From: Eubacterium sp. AM49-13BH
Lineage (GTDB): Bacteria > Bacillota > Clostridia > Lachnospirales > Lachnospiraceae
Direction of reading: 5' to 3'
DNA: 64,000 nucleotides
Assembly (NCBI RefSeq): GCF_003464165.1
Contig: NZ_QSEK01000004.1
Coordinates: 42,169 to 106,168, forward strand
Position 1 is the stretch's first letter; each line of letters opens with the position of its first letter. The notes under the pieces were generated by a model. The model searched no databases, was not told the origin of the DNA, and saw nothing but the letters and a program-made list of their open reading frames with translations. Below, piece by piece: positions 7,482 to 16,500 of the stretch. A program made the translations under genes and the position numbers.

Positions 7482-8399
7482 TTATCCCCTCCTTTTCAGG
7501 CTCATATAAGCCAGAGATTCGTAACCTTTGGCAGTGGCGCAGATGTCATCAATGATTGTGACTCGTGATTTGTCATACGTTCCGAAGTTACGGATCAGGC
7601 ATCCACCGCCGCCAACCACATACAGGCGCATCAGGTCAGGATTATATTCATATTTGCGGAGCGTGGAAAAAAGTTCTGCCACATACTGTCTGGCAATAGA
7701 ACTGATACAATCCAGATATGGTGCTGAAATGTCAGCTGTTCCAAACCGCAGAATCTGTTCTACTGTGGATTCTTCAATTTTCACTCCGAATTTGTCCAGA
7801 ACAGCGTTCTTTGCGGCAATCATGCACTGGTTTACACCAAGTTTTTCTGTCCAGCATCGGCTCTCCTGAGCTTTCTTATTGTTAATATACAGAATGTTCA
7901 TGGTTCCGTTTCCGATATCTGCAAGGAGATTAGTTCCCTTGAAATTTCCAAGGTGGTTTACAATAGCCGGATATCCCTGTGGGTAAAGGCTACATCCCGC
8001 AAAGTGGAGATGATATTCTTTGCCGTTGAAACGGTAATGGACTTCTGGATTCTGGAGCAGATAGGAACGAAAAGCTTCTCTTTGATTTCTGATCCATGTC
8101 AGAGGAAGTCCGGCAGCCAGATGAACATCTGCTTCACGGATGGAAAAGACATTCAGTTCCCTTGCAATAGCCATTAGCGTCAGAAGATAATATTCTTCGT
8201 CCATAGCTTTATCCGGGATAAATTCTTTGTGTCCTTCGCCAATCCGGTAGTAAATGCCGTTATATTCCAGAATATTCCCGGTGAAGATTGGTTCGGTTTC
8301 ATAGGCTTTGATTCCGGTTGGTGTGACGGTGTTTGCTGTTTTCATATTGCCATAGCCATGATCTACAGCGATGATTTTTGTGTTTTTGAGTTCTCGCAT
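7482..8399 (-). CDS. parM: ParM/StbA-type actin-like segregation ATPase
   Basis: A 305-residue actin-fold protein: phosphate-1 loop AVDHGYGNMK near residue 12, phosphate-2 loop LLADIGNGTMNI in the middle, and the adenosine motif VVGGGG near residue 265. ParM polymers push plasmid copies apart. It forms an operon with the ParR-like gene, running toward the replication genes. TACCTCC downstream of the complementary start codon (AGGAGG-type site on the minus strand) supports this start. Its presence on an integrated element suggests that an excised circular form is maintained for some time. Confidence 0.85.
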   Translation of the reverse strand: MRELKNTKIIAVDHGYGNMKTANTVTPTGIKAYETEPIFTGNILEYNGIYYRIGEGHKEFIPDKAMDEEYYLLTLMAIARELNVFSIREADVHLAAGLPLTWIRNQREAFRSYLLQNPEVHYRFNGKEYHLHFAGCSLYPQGYPAIVNHLGNFKGTNLLADIGNGTMNILYINNKKAQESRCWTEKLGVNQCMIAAKNAVLDKFGVKIEESTVEQILRFGTADISAPYLDCISSIARQYVAELFSTLRKYEYNPDLMRLYVVGGGGCLIRNFGTYDKSRVTIIDDICATAKGYESLAYMSLKRRG

Positions 8400-8405
8400 A
8401 AAAAA

Positions 8406-8493
8406 TACCTCCGTTTTCGTATTGATTGATTCAGCAGGTCATACCGGTGTGGTACTGCTTTGCTGTGAGATAAGCATACGAAAATCGGAGGTA
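8406..8493. repeat. Long-range inverted repeat upstream of parM
   Basis: TACCTCCGTTTTCGTAT (about 8406-8422) and ATACGAAAATCGGAGGTA (about 8476-8493) are inverted copies with one extra base. The left arm includes the parM ribosome binding site, so pairing in the parM transcript could hide it. This suggests leader-based control or a centromere element. Confidence 0.55.
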
Positions 8494-8499
8494 AAAGAC

Positions 8500-8532
8500 A
8501 TTGAGTGGAAATTGAGCTGGAATTGAGAAAAA
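8500..8532. repeat. Three 11-bp direct repeats (ATTGAG iterons)
   Basis: ATTGAGTGGAA, ATTGAGCTGGA and ATTGAGAAAAA start at 8500, 8511 and 8522, exactly one helical turn apart. Such phased repeats suit a ParR centromere (parC) or an OmpR/PhoB-type response regulator box. Both candidate proteins are encoded next door. Confidence 0.6.
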
Positions 8533-8567
8533 AGATATATTGTGCGTACATTCTTCATGTACTCTTG

Positions 8568-8597
8568 TTGTGATTTCATTGTTTTTTATCGTATAAT
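8568..8597 (+). promoter_or_regulatory. Promoter of the response regulator operon
   Basis: TTGTGA at 8568-8573, an 18-bp spacer and TATAAT at 8592-8597. The inferred transcript starts only about 15 nt before the ATG at 8620, leaving room for GGAGGT and little else. Confidence 0.65.
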
Positions 8598-8619
8598 ATG
8601 GATACTGGAGGTGGTTTGG

Positions 8620-9294
8620 ATGAAATACAAGATTTTAGTTGTCGATGATGATAAAGAATTGGTGAAAATGCTTTGTAGTTATTTTAATATGAAACAATAT
8701 GAAACCATTACGGCTACAGATGGAATGGAAGCATTAAATAAAATAAAAATGAAACCGGATATTATTTTGTTGGATATCAATATGCCACGCATGGATGGGA
8801 TTGAAGTATGTCGTCTGATACGCAGTAAAGTGTTATGCCCGATTTTGTTTCTAACAGCAAGAGTTGATGAAGATGATAAAATTAATGGGTTGCTTTCAGG
8901 TGGGGATGATTATATTACGAAACCATTTAGTCTTCGGGAGTTGGAAGCAAGGATTGTCACAAACATAAAGAGAGAAGAAAGGCATCAACAAAAAACGGAA
9001 TACCGTTTCATGGATGAAATGCTGATTGATTATTCTGAAAAAATAGTAGCTATAGCCGGACACAGGATGGAGTTCACAAAAATTGAATATCAGATTATTG
9101 AATTCTTATCCATGCATCCAGGGCAGGTGTTTGATAAAGAACGTATATATGCACAAGTCTGTGGATATGATGCGGAAGGGGACAGTAGAACGATAACGGA
9201 ATTAGTACGGCGTATAAGGAAAAAAATAGCGGATTATTCAGAAAAAGAATACATAGAAACTGTATGGGGGATTGGATACCGATGGAAAAAATAA
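8620..9294 (+). CDS. OmpR/PhoB-family response regulator
   Basis: A 224-residue two-domain regulator. The receiver has acidic residues D10/D11, phospho-acceptor D52 (IILLDINMPRMDG), T79 and K101 (KPF). Residues about 130-224 are a winged-helix effector ending TVWGIGYRWKK. The start is fixed by GGAGGT at 8607-8612. The sensor kinase overlaps it by 13 bp, and two ABC permeases plus an ATPase follow on the same strand. This order is typical of self-regulated export or antimicrobial-peptide resistance operons in Firmicutes, and the regulator probably controls the transporter. Confidence 0.9.
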   Translation: MKYKILVVDDDKELVKMLCSYFNMKQYETITATDGMEALNKIKMKPDIILLDINMPRMDGIEVCRLIRSKVLCPILFLTARVDEDDKINGLLSGGDDYITKPFSLRELEARIVTNIKREERHQQKTEYRFMDEMLIDYSEKIVAIAGHRMEFTKIEYQIIEFLSMHPGQVFDKERIYAQVCGYDAEGDSRTITELVRRIRKKIADYSEKEYIETVWGIGYRWKK

Positions 9295-10460
9295 GAAACT
9301 TGTCACTGAAAAAAACAATTCTGCTTTATTTTGTGATCAGCTTAACGGCAGCATTTCTGTTATCTGGATTTACAGTTCATTTTGCAGGAAATATGCAGAA
9401 TAAAATATGGGAAAAATATATTGATTATGCAGATTATACGGACGTGTTTCAGCAATATGGAAAGAAATACGAGATTGAGATATCAAGACCTAATCAATCG
9501 CAGATGAATCGTTTGGACTATCATCTTTCGGAAATGTGTGACTTTATGGGAACATATTCGGTACTGATTTTTTCGATTGTTGGGAGTGTTGTTGCGGTAT
9601 TCTTTTTTTATAAAAATAAGTTAAAGACACCTCTACAGGAACTAAAAGATGCCTCACAAATGATTGCAGATAATGAACTGGATTTTCATGTGTCCTATGA
9701 AAATAAAGATGAGATGGGAACTTTGTGTAAAGAATTTGAAATGATGCGAAGTGATTTAGCAGATAACAACAGAAAGATGTGGCGAATGATTGATGACGAG
9801 AAGGCTTTGCGGAATGCAATTGCACATGATATACGTTCTCCACTTTCCATATTGCGTGGGTATCAGGAAATGCTCTTAGAGTTTGTTTCTGCCGAGAGTA
9901 TAAAAACAGAGGATGTTATTGATATCTTACAAACAGGCATGTATCAGATTGACCGTATAGAGCATTTCACGGAAAACATGAGAAAAATGTCCCATTTAGA
10001 ACAGAGGGAACTGCAATGCTCAGAGATAGAGTTATCGGAACTGGCAAAAAAGATTGAGGCAGAAGCTGCCATGCTGTCCAAGAAGGAAAGTAAATTATGT
10101 AAGGTAGAAAGAGTGCAGGAACAAAACATTGTGAAAGTGGATGAGGAACTTGTCATGGAAGTGACAGACAACTTACTGGAAAATGCGGTTCGATATGCAC
10201 AAAAAAGTATTGCTTTGCAGATAAAGAAAAAGGATGGTTTTCTTATAATTTCTGTTGAAGATGATGGAATAGGATTTGTGGATACTGAGGAAAAAGTAAC
10301 AGAGCCATTTTATCATAAGAATCCACAAGATGATTTAAAGCATTTTGGCCTTGGTATGTATATTTCTCGTATTTTCTGTGAAAAGCATGGAGGAAATTTG
10401 AAAATATATAATGCCAGACAAGGCGGTGCTCATGTAGAAGCTCTTTTCAAAGCTGAATAA
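9282..10460 (+). CDS. Sensor histidine kinase
   Basis: A 392-residue membrane kinase. Transmembrane helices lie at about 13-34 and 92-110, leaving an extracellular loop of roughly 55 residues. A HAMP-like linker follows, then the H-box AIAHDIRSPLSIL with phospho-His 182. The ATPase domain has N-box DNLLENAVRYA, G1 VEDDGIGF and G2 HFGLGMYISR. I prefer the ATG at 9282 (GGGGG 10 bp upstream) over the one six codons earlier. The start overlaps the regulator's end, implying coupled translation. The small sensor loop is like those of peptide-sensing kinases; the ligand is unknown. Confidence 0.9.
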   Translation: MEKIRNLSLKKTILLYFVISLTAAFLLSGFTVHFAGNMQNKIWEKYIDYADYTDVFQQYGKKYEIEISRPNQSQMNRLDYHLSEMCDFMGTYSVLIFSIVGSVVAVFFFYKNKLKTPLQELKDASQMIADNELDFHVSYENKDEMGTLCKEFEMMRSDLADNNRKMWRMIDDEKALRNAIAHDIRSPLSILRGYQEMLLEFVSAESIKTEDVIDILQTGMYQIDRIEHFTENMRKMSHLEQRELQCSEIELSELAKKIEAEAAMLSKKESKLCKVERVQEQNIVKVDEELVMEVTDNLLENAVRYAQKSIALQIKKKDGFLIISVEDDGIGFVDTEEKVTEPFYHKNPQDDLKHFGLGMYISRIFCEKHGGNLKIYNARQGGAHVEALFKAE

Positions 10461-10576
10461 AAATACTTTATAAGGCTGAAATCACAAATAAAGTGGTTTT
10501 AGTCTTTTTTGTTGTGAATTTATTGAGAATTGATTTGTATGATGTTGTTAAAGAAATAAAGAAAGGAAGAGATACA

Positions 10577-11647
10577 ATGAAAACAATCATAAAAAGAAGT
10601 ATACTTGATTATTTAAAGAACCCTGTTTTGTGGATTGGCTTGATTATTATAGTTGCCAGTATGTATCAATGTCTGTCATCGTATTTGCAAATTCATTATA
10701 TCAAACAGAATGAACAGATCACACAAAATGACGTAGCATTGGAAGATGCTGATGTCATGGATGGGTACATTCCCACATCTGATGATAAAGAAAGAAGAAG
10801 GGAGTGGGAAGATACGATCAAAGAGACGTTAATGGACACCTCCAAAAATGGTTTTGGATTTAGCAGGCAGGAAGCAGATCATGTAATGAAAGAAATTCAG
10901 AATATGGATGTAAAGACTGCTTCTGAGTTTTTGGAATCCCAATATGGCTATTATAATGCAATAGATGCTTATGAGGACCTTGAAATTCATAAGGGGACAG
11001 CAGAAGAAATCAATCATTATATCGAGCGGAAATTATCCGAACATTCTTTTTCCTGGTACTTTGCCAAAAAATTTACGGATTTTGCAGGATTGCATATGGC
11101 CTTTTTTGCAACAGTCTTGCTATCATTTTTATTTATTCAGGATACACGAAAAAGTACCTATGAATTATTACATACAAAGCCTGTTACGGCAATCCAATAT
11201 ATATGTGGGAAAGTAATAAGCGGATTCATTAGTATGCTGGGAGTATTAGTGATTTTGAATGTTATATTCTTTATGCTGTGTTTGAAAACGTCTTTAGAAT
11301 CGGGCTTTCCAGTAACACCAATTGATTTTTGCGTGAATTCTCTGATCTATATTGTTCCGAATCTTTTGATGATATGTTGTGTCTATACAATTACAGCATT
11401 AATATTTAAAAATCCGCTTCCGGCAGCACCAATCTTGTTTTTACACATTATATATTCAAATATGCTGACCATGAAGAATGATATTTATTATATGAGACCG
11501 TTCTCTATTATGGTGCGATTCCCTGGCAGATTTTTTGAAACACATGTAGCCAAAATGTCAAACATAAATCAGATTATTCTTGTAATTTCATCAGTTATAT
11601 TAGTATGTATTTCTGTTACAATCTGGAAAAGGAGGAGGGTTCATTGA
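10577..11647 (+). CDS. ABC-2-type transporter permease
   Basis: A 356-residue membrane protein. The start at 10577 follows AAAGGAAGAG; earlier in-frame codons lack a site. One N-terminal membrane helix (about 17-35) is followed by a large extracytoplasmic segment of about 150 charged residues, then five or six hydrophobic helices ending with a KRRR motif. This layout suits an ABC-2 permease for antibiotic or peptide export. It overlaps the next permease by 4 bp and belongs to the cassette with the two-component system and ATPase. Confidence 0.75.
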   Translation: MKTIIKRSILDYLKNPVLWIGLIIIVASMYQCLSSYLQIHYIKQNEQITQNDVALEDADVMDGYIPTSDDKERRREWEDTIKETLMDTSKNGFGFSRQEADHVMKEIQNMDVKTASEFLESQYGYYNAIDAYEDLEIHKGTAEEINHYIERKLSEHSFSWYFAKKFTDFAGLHMAFFATVLLSFLFIQDTRKSTYELLHTKPVTAIQYICGKVISGFISMLGVLVILNVIFFMLCLKTSLESGFPVTPIDFCVNSLIYIVPNLLMICCVYTITALIFKNPLPAAPILFLHIIYSNMLTMKNDIYYMRPFSIMVRFPGRFFETHVAKMSNINQIILVISSVILVCISVTIWKRRRVH

Positions 11648-12300
11648 AAACGGAACTAAAAAACTGCCTGTCGTTATATAAGATTTTTTATTCATGTGCA
11701 TTTATACTGATATTGTGTGCTATTCATCCGATTATATACTATGAAGAAATCGGTTCAGCGATTCAGTCGCCAATAGCATTTTTAACAATTATTTTTTGTA
11801 GTGACACATATTTGATGGAAGTAAAAAGTAAGCGTGCCGATGTATTTCATTTGTATGATCAAAAAAAGCAGTTAAAAGTAATATCGCAGAGAGTGGGCGT
11901 TCAAATATTATATTTATTAATACTTTCCTGTGTTGGATATGTTTTGTTTTTCTGGCAAAAACCGGGCAGTGTAAACGAAGGCATTTCGGGTATTCAGATA
12001 TTTCTTTTATATTTCATTGCAATGTTTGGAACTATCTGGCTTTGGAGTATATGCTCTGTGATTTTGTGTACATTGCTTCGAAATATGTGGGCAGGTATTG
12101 GATGTTTATTTGGAATTGTCATTGGACTTATATCAAAAGCGGGAAGTTCATTTTTCGGAAATCTGGGATTGTTTTCTTTCAGCTTTTGTGAACCTACTCA
12201 ATTAATGTCCGAGAGTTGGATTTATGGAACGCTTGTGTCTTTTATAGCGGGGCTGTTTTTATTTGCAGTATTACCAATGACTTTAAAGAAAAGAGGATAG
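11644..12300 (+). CDS. Second membrane subunit of the ABC exporter
   Basis: A 218-residue hydrophobic protein with about six predicted membrane helices. The likely start is TTG at 11644: GGAGG at 11631-11635 is spaced for it, and it overlaps the TGA of the previous permease. It probably pairs with that subunit to make a heterodimeric channel driven by the ATPase encoded 3 bp downstream. No specific family motif is visible, so the role rests on hydrophobicity and operon position. Confidence 0.65.
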   Translation: MKTELKNCLSLYKIFYSCAFILILCAIHPIIYYEEIGSAIQSPIAFLTIIFCSDTYLMEVKSKRADVFHLYDQKKQLKVISQRVGVQILYLLILSCVGYVLFFWQKPGSVNEGISGIQIFLLYFIAMFGTIWLWSICSVILCTLLRNMWAGIGCLFGIVIGLISKAGSSFFGNLGLFSFSFCEPTQLMSESWIYGTLVSFIAGLFLFAVLPMTLKKRG

Positions 12301-12303
12301 ATT

Positions 12304-13176
12304 ATGAGTATTAGAATAAATGATTTAACAGTTAGATTTAAAAATGGTGTAGTTGCAGTAAATAAGGCATCTCTTGAAATACCTAAGGGAATTTACGGAC
12401 TTTTGGGTGAGAATGGTGCCGGAAAAACCACTTTGATGAGGGTTCTTACAACTGTTTTAAAACAAACGGAAGGAATGGTTTCCCTTGATGGAATTCTGTA
12501 TAACGAGGGAAATTATGAGAAAATACAGAAAAAGATTGGTTATCTTCCACAGGAAATCGACTTATATCCGAATCTTACGGTGAAAGAATGTCTTGTATAT
12601 ATGGGGGGACTGTCAGGAGTAGCCAGAAATGACCTCGAACAAAGAATTACCTATTATCTGGAAAAGACTTCTCTTACAGAGCATCAGAATAAAAAAATGC
12701 GGCAATTATCTGGTGGTATGAAGAGACGTGTCGGACTCATACAGGCACTTCTTAATAATCCGGATTTTTTGATTATTGATGAACCTACCACCGGGTTAGA
12801 TCCGGAAGAAAGAATCAGGATCCGCAATCTTTTGGTTGATTTTTCAAAGGATAGAACTGTGCTGTTTTCCACTCATGTAGTAGAAGATTTAGCAGCAACC
12901 TGTACACAGCTTGCCATTATGAAAAAGGGAAGTTTTTTATATTCTGGAAGCGTGAGTGGGTTGCTGGAAAATGCAAAGGGCTGTGTTTGGAATTGTACGG
13001 TACAAAACGCAGAAGAAGCCCGTTTGTTAGAAGCCAATTATTCTATTTCATCTAAGCAGTATGTAGAAAATGGAATTCATATGAAAGTATTAAGCAAAGG
13101 AAAGCCAAATGAGAATTGTGTCCTGGATAATGATATCACTTTGGAAGATGCATATATTTATTTGACGAATAGTTGA
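12304..13176 (+). CDS. ABC transporter ATP-binding protein
   Basis: A 290-residue nucleotide-binding subunit: Walker A GENGAGKTT (35-43), signature LSGGMKRR (135-142), Walker B FLIIDEP (155-161) and switch His in STHVVED. Residues after about 220 form a C-terminal domain like those of the CcmA/bacitracin-type (BcrA/LptB-like) exporters. It ends the RR-HK-permease-permease-ATPase operon, and a hairpin follows. The export substrate cannot be told from sequence. Confidence 0.9.
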   Translation: MSIRINDLTVRFKNGVVAVNKASLEIPKGIYGLLGENGAGKTTLMRVLTTVLKQTEGMVSLDGILYNEGNYEKIQKKIGYLPQEIDLYPNLTVKECLVYMGGLSGVARNDLEQRITYYLEKTSLTEHQNKKMRQLSGGMKRRVGLIQALLNNPDFLIIDEPTTGLDPEERIRIRNLLVDFSKDRTVLFSTHVVEDLAATCTQLAIMKKGSFLYSGSVSGLLENAKGCVWNCTVQNAEEARLLEANYSISSKQYVENGIHMKVLSKGKPNENCVLDNDITLEDAYIYLTNS

Positions 13177-13181
13177 ATATA

Positions 13182-13204
13182 ACGGCGGGCAAGTTGCCCG
13201 CCGT
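13182..13204. terminator. Bidirectional hairpin between converging genes
   Basis: A perfect 11-bp GC-rich inverted repeat, ACGGCGGGCAA / TTGCCCGCCGT, lies between the ABC ATPase (+) and the STAND ATPase (-). There is no clean T tract, but the stem is very stable. Confidence 0.65.
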
Positions 13205-13213
13205 AAATTGTAC

Positions 13214-15526
13214 TTATTTTGTTAAAAGACCGGATAGATTTTTTCCAATGCAAAATCCAATCTGTGGATATAACTCCTGAATTTCCTGATATTTTGCTTC
13301 AATCATTTCTGGTTCATCAGCCCAGATCTTTTCATATATTTTGAAAGCTCTTTTAAAATGTGTTTTGGCTTGCGGAAGATTGGCAGTCATCAGATAAATG
13401 GTTCCAAGGGTTTCCTGTACTTTGGCATAATCCAGACAGTCATCGGAATGGTATTCCTTGATGATGCCGGATAATTTTTGCAATTCAGAGATGCCTCTTT
13501 CGGGTTCCTGCTGTTCTGTCAGGAACATTGCATAATTGGCAATCTGAGGTATGCTGTCATTTATATGAAGCAGGTTAAATTGGTCAAGCAGTGAGATACT
13601 TTTTTCCATGTGTTCTCTTGCAAGATCGGGATGACCGTTCATGCGGTAAAGTCCACCGAGATTGGCATGAAGGTTGGAAACAAGGCGAGCATTGTCAGCA
13701 GTGATATTTTCTATCTGGGCAAGTGCATCCTTTTCCAGTTTTATTGCTTTTTCAGGTTTGGTTTCAAGAGTTGCCTGAAAATCTAGTAATAATGCCCGGT
13801 CAGAGTCGGTTCCAATGTTTTTTGTCTTTAACAGCCCCGTCAGTTCCTGAATGATTCCATTCATACCTTTGTGGTAGTTATAGTTATCCATGTATGGAAA
13901 TGCATTTTCCAGAAAAAGCAGATACTTTGGTATATCATCCTTTTCAATCAATACTATGATATTTCCGATTGTTTGAAATAGCTTTTTGTAATAATCTACT
14001 TCCATTCCATGCATTAAACATATTTTCTGTAAAGAATCCAGTAATATGTGGCAGCGAGTTACAGATGGTTTTGTCTCTGAAAGGGTGATTTCCTGAATCA
14101 TCGGATGCAGAGAGATAGTGCGACGTGTTGTTGTCTGAACGAAACCAGTCTCAATTAAATCGTTGATTTCATTTAGTGTGGGCATTTCCAGCCATTTGGC
14201 AAATATACGGGCAGAAATACCGGTGGAAGGAAGAAAGCACATATTACACATGATATCCTGCTGTTCAAGAGATAAAGTGTATAAAGAAAACAGCGTATGG
14301 ATATGACTGTAATAGGTGGCTTTGCTGCTTTGTCCATCTTTGATTATTTTAATTTTATCTTCGTTATGGAAAGATGCTTTTTCCACCTGAAGTCTTGTTA
14401 ATAACTGGTCTGGAGTTGAGATTCCATTTTCCAGAAGTTTTGCTGCCAGTTCCACGGCAAAAGTATGAGAGTGAACAGTTTCGATGATCTTTTCAACTGT
14501 TGCCCGGTACGTGTCTGCCTCTGAATAAAATACTGATGCCAGCTGGAAGAGAGCGTTCATATCCTCTATTTCTTTTAATGGCAGAGTACAGTATTCATCC
14601 AGTTTGCTTCGGGTTGTAAACAAAATCTGGCAGCGATATTTTAATACTACTGACAGAAAGCTGTCCTGTGTCGCAGTGACATTAAAATTATCTATGATAA
14701 GCAGAGTATCAGATTTCAGGGAACGCAGAAAACGGTTATGTCTTTGAAACCGTTCCTGGTCAGTGCTTTCCGGCGGATCGTCAATAAAATCCATGTCAGT
14801 AATATCCTGATGAAGATTGCCGGTATATTCTATATAAAGTATATTGGTGTATTGCTTTATGTACCGCTTTGCGTAGGCTTTGACAAGTTCACTTTTTCCG
14901 ATTCCGGCGATTCCGCAAAGGAAAACATGACGGTTTTCCTCAAGCACGGTATATAATTCTTCCAGTTCTTTATCTCTTCCGATAAAATGACGGCATGGTT
15001 TCGGAACCTCACTGTCCATAATATAATCCAGCACAATGGGGGATAAAGCGCCTCCGGCGAGCAGCTTCTGATTTTTGGTATTACGTTTGATGAATTGGCG
15101 TTCCATGCCAAAAGAAATCAGTTTTGCAAGAAACAGCAGTCTTGAACTGGCTGGTTTATATAAGGGAGTCAGATTTTTCTTTTTTGCATCTGAGATGCTG
15201 TCATCCTGAATGAATAAAGTGTAAATATCTTGTATAGCCATATTACAGTCAGACATCAGTGGAAGAAGATTCTGGTGGATGGTATGGGCTAATTTTTCCT
15301 GATTGGATGGCTTGGAATAGTAAGCGGATATTTTAGGACTGATTTTAGCCTGACCAGTCATCCAGCGGCAAACCAGACCGTTATCCATTGAAAAATCCTG
15401 ATTTGCCGGATCATCCATAAAATCTTCAAATAATTCGTATAAAAAATCAGGCTGACTCATTTGATTACTTTCGCTGATATGATTTTTTAAGCAAGTGCTA
15501 ATAGAAGAAAAATCGCATCGATTCAA
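13214..15526 (-). CDS. STAND-class (NB-ARC-like) NTPase with C-terminal TPR-like repeats
   Basis: A 770-residue protein with a probable TTG start (GGGGAA 7 bp upstream). Residues 1-175 are an unrecognised helical domain. The NTPase core has Walker A GIAGIGKSELV (205-215), Walker B DTLLIIDNF (273-281), the TTRS sensor (304-307) and a winged-helix segment ending LHPMIQE (473-479), like the MHD region of NB-ARC proteins. From about 580 onward helical pairs resemble TPRs (NLHANLGGLYRMNGHPDLAREHMEKS). STAND proteins are signal-triggered switches that oligomerise; on mobile elements many are antiphage sensors, others are regulators. There is no fused nuclease or membrane effector, so any effector would be the N-terminal domain. 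The gene is monocistronic. Confidence 0.8.
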   Translation of the reverse strand: MNRCDFSSISTCLKNHISESNQMSQPDFLYELFEDFMDDPANQDFSMDNGLVCRWMTGQAKISPKISAYYSKPSNQEKLAHTIHQNLLPLMSDCNMAIQDIYTLFIQDDSISDAKKKNLTPLYKPASSRLLFLAKLISFGMERQFIKRNTKNQKLLAGGALSPIVLDYIMDSEVPKPCRHFIGRDKELEELYTVLEENRHVFLCGIAGIGKSELVKAYAKRYIKQYTNILYIEYTGNLHQDITDMDFIDDPPESTDQERFQRHNRFLRSLKSDTLLIIDNFNVTATQDSFLSVVLKYRCQILFTTRSKLDEYCTLPLKEIEDMNALFQLASVFYSEADTYRATVEKIIETVHSHTFAVELAAKLLENGISTPDQLLTRLQVEKASFHNEDKIKIIKDGQSSKATYYSHIHTLFSLYTLSLEQQDIMCNMCFLPSTGISARIFAKWLEMPTLNEINDLIETGFVQTTTRRTISLHPMIQEITLSETKPSVTRCHILLDSLQKICLMHGMEVDYYKKLFQTIGNIIVLIEKDDIPKYLLFLENAFPYMDNYNYHKGMNGIIQELTGLLKTKNIGTDSDRALLLDFQATLETKPEKAIKLEKDALAQIENITADNARLVSNLHANLGGLYRMNGHPDLAREHMEKSISLLDQFNLLHINDSIPQIANYAMFLTEQQEPERGISELQKLSGIIKEYHSDDCLDYAKVQETLGTIYLMTANLPQAKTHFKRAFKIYEKIWADEPEMIEAKYQEIQELYPQIGFCIGKNLSGLLTK

Positions 15527-15709
15527 TAGAAATTCCCCTTTCGTAGTTAAGATTGAGTATATCTATCATAACACGAACATATATTCGATTCAAGAAAATA
15601 CGAATATTTTTAAAGTGATTGTGTCAATTTACAATCAATTCCTATTCAATGTGGTTTTCAGGCAGGTTCTGTAAAATAAGCTCAGAACAAACAATAACGG
15701 GAGGAGCTT
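15527..15709. other. Divergent intergenic region
   Basis: It separates the STAND gene (-) from the small gene at 15710 (+). AT-rich sequence around 15565-15610 has repeated CGAA/TTCG half sites and should hold both promoters. No other gene is supported. Confidence 0.35.
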
Positions 15710-15844
15710 ATGCAACAGAATATTGAATTTGAGCGGTGCATTGATTTTCTGGTACGGATGATTGATAAGTACGGCGAAGAAGTCCTCCGGGAGTTGGAGG
15801 AAGAAAAACAGAATAAGGAAGAAAAAGAAGCGGCAGTTTCCTGA
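15710..15844 (+). CDS. Small hypothetical protein, 44 residues
   Basis: The ATG at 15710 has GGGAGGAG immediately upstream with good spacing. The product starts MQQNIEFERCIDFLVRMIDKYG and ends in a Glu/Lys-rich helix (EEEKQNKEEKEAA). It is acidic, probably all helical, and has no signal peptide. It lies between the STAND gene and the toxin-antitoxin pair. I do not recognise a family; the strong ribosome binding site is the main support. Confidence 0.55.
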   Translation: MQQNIEFERCIDFLVRMIDKYGEEVLRELEEEKQNKEEKEAAVS

Positions 15845-15891
15845 AATACAAAATGTAAATCAGACTGTCGCTTTTTTCATGCATTTTTAAA

Positions 15892-16500
15892 TCAAATAAA
15901 TTTTAAAAGCTGATGCAGAGTGTGTGGCTCATTATTCTGAGAAGCGGTAATACGCGTATCAAATGGCTTGAAATGATTTTGCGTATAAAAGCTCAGAAGA
16001 AATTCATTATCTTCGCATTCAAGAAACTCCATAACGCCACCTACGGAATATTTGAGACTGGATATGGTTTCCAGTGCAAATCCCAGTAGAATATTTCCAG
16101 GAATTCGTTTTTCCTTTGGAAGAGAATAGTTCTTTCCCAACTGGGCGATCAGGTAAGCTGCGGTAGTATAGGATTGTGTTTCTTCATCCAAAATACTGAC
16201 ACGGGACAGCTTTTTTGCCATTGTCTTGCTGATATTTGAAGCACGGACAGAGATTGGTTTTACTGTAAGTGAAAAATAACCAACCAGTGAAGCATCTTCA
16301 GCATCAAATACCAGATAAGTGATAGATTGATCTTTTTTGGTAAACTCAATCGCATTATGTAATAAAAAGTATTCCACATCGGGATTTTTGGGACAAGAAA
16401 AATCGGAGAGTAAGTCGTAAAGACTTTCCTCTCCGATATATGTCGGTTCGTCTTTATCCAAATATGCCCGAATATTAACGGTAAAATATTTATCAGACAT
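15892..16500 (-). CDS. GNAT-fold acetyltransferase, probable toxin of a type II TA pair
   Basis: A 202-residue protein. The middle (YLVFDAEDASLVGYFSLTVKPISV, then AAYLIAQLGKNYSLP, ILLGFALETISSLKYSVGGVMEFLECEDN, FYTQNHFKPF) follows the GNAT order: strand 4, pyrophosphate-loop region and the final Tyr-containing strands. It overlaps by 8 bp a 61-residue upstream gene on the same strand. Toxic GNATs such as TacT/AtaT acetylate charged aminoacyl-tRNAs and are paired with a small antitoxin encoded first, as here. The toxin assignment is inference from this layout; it is longer than TacT. Confidence 0.65.
   Translation of the reverse strand: MSDKYFTVNIRAYLDKDEPTYIGEESLYDLLSDFSCPKNPDVEYFLLHNAIEFTKKDQSITYLVFDAEDASLVGYFSLTVKPISVRASNISKTMAKKLSRVSILDEETQSYTTAAYLIAQLGKNYSLPKEKRIPGNILLGFALETISSLKYSVGGVMEFLECEDNEFLLSFYTQNHFKPFDTRITASQNNEPHTLHQLLKFI

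Noticed and set aside
8500..8532. Direct activation of the two-component operon by the ATTGAG repeats
   Set aside because: The repeats lie about 70-100 bp upstream of the inferred start site, farther than usual for OmpR-type activators, so I leave the binder open rather than assign it.
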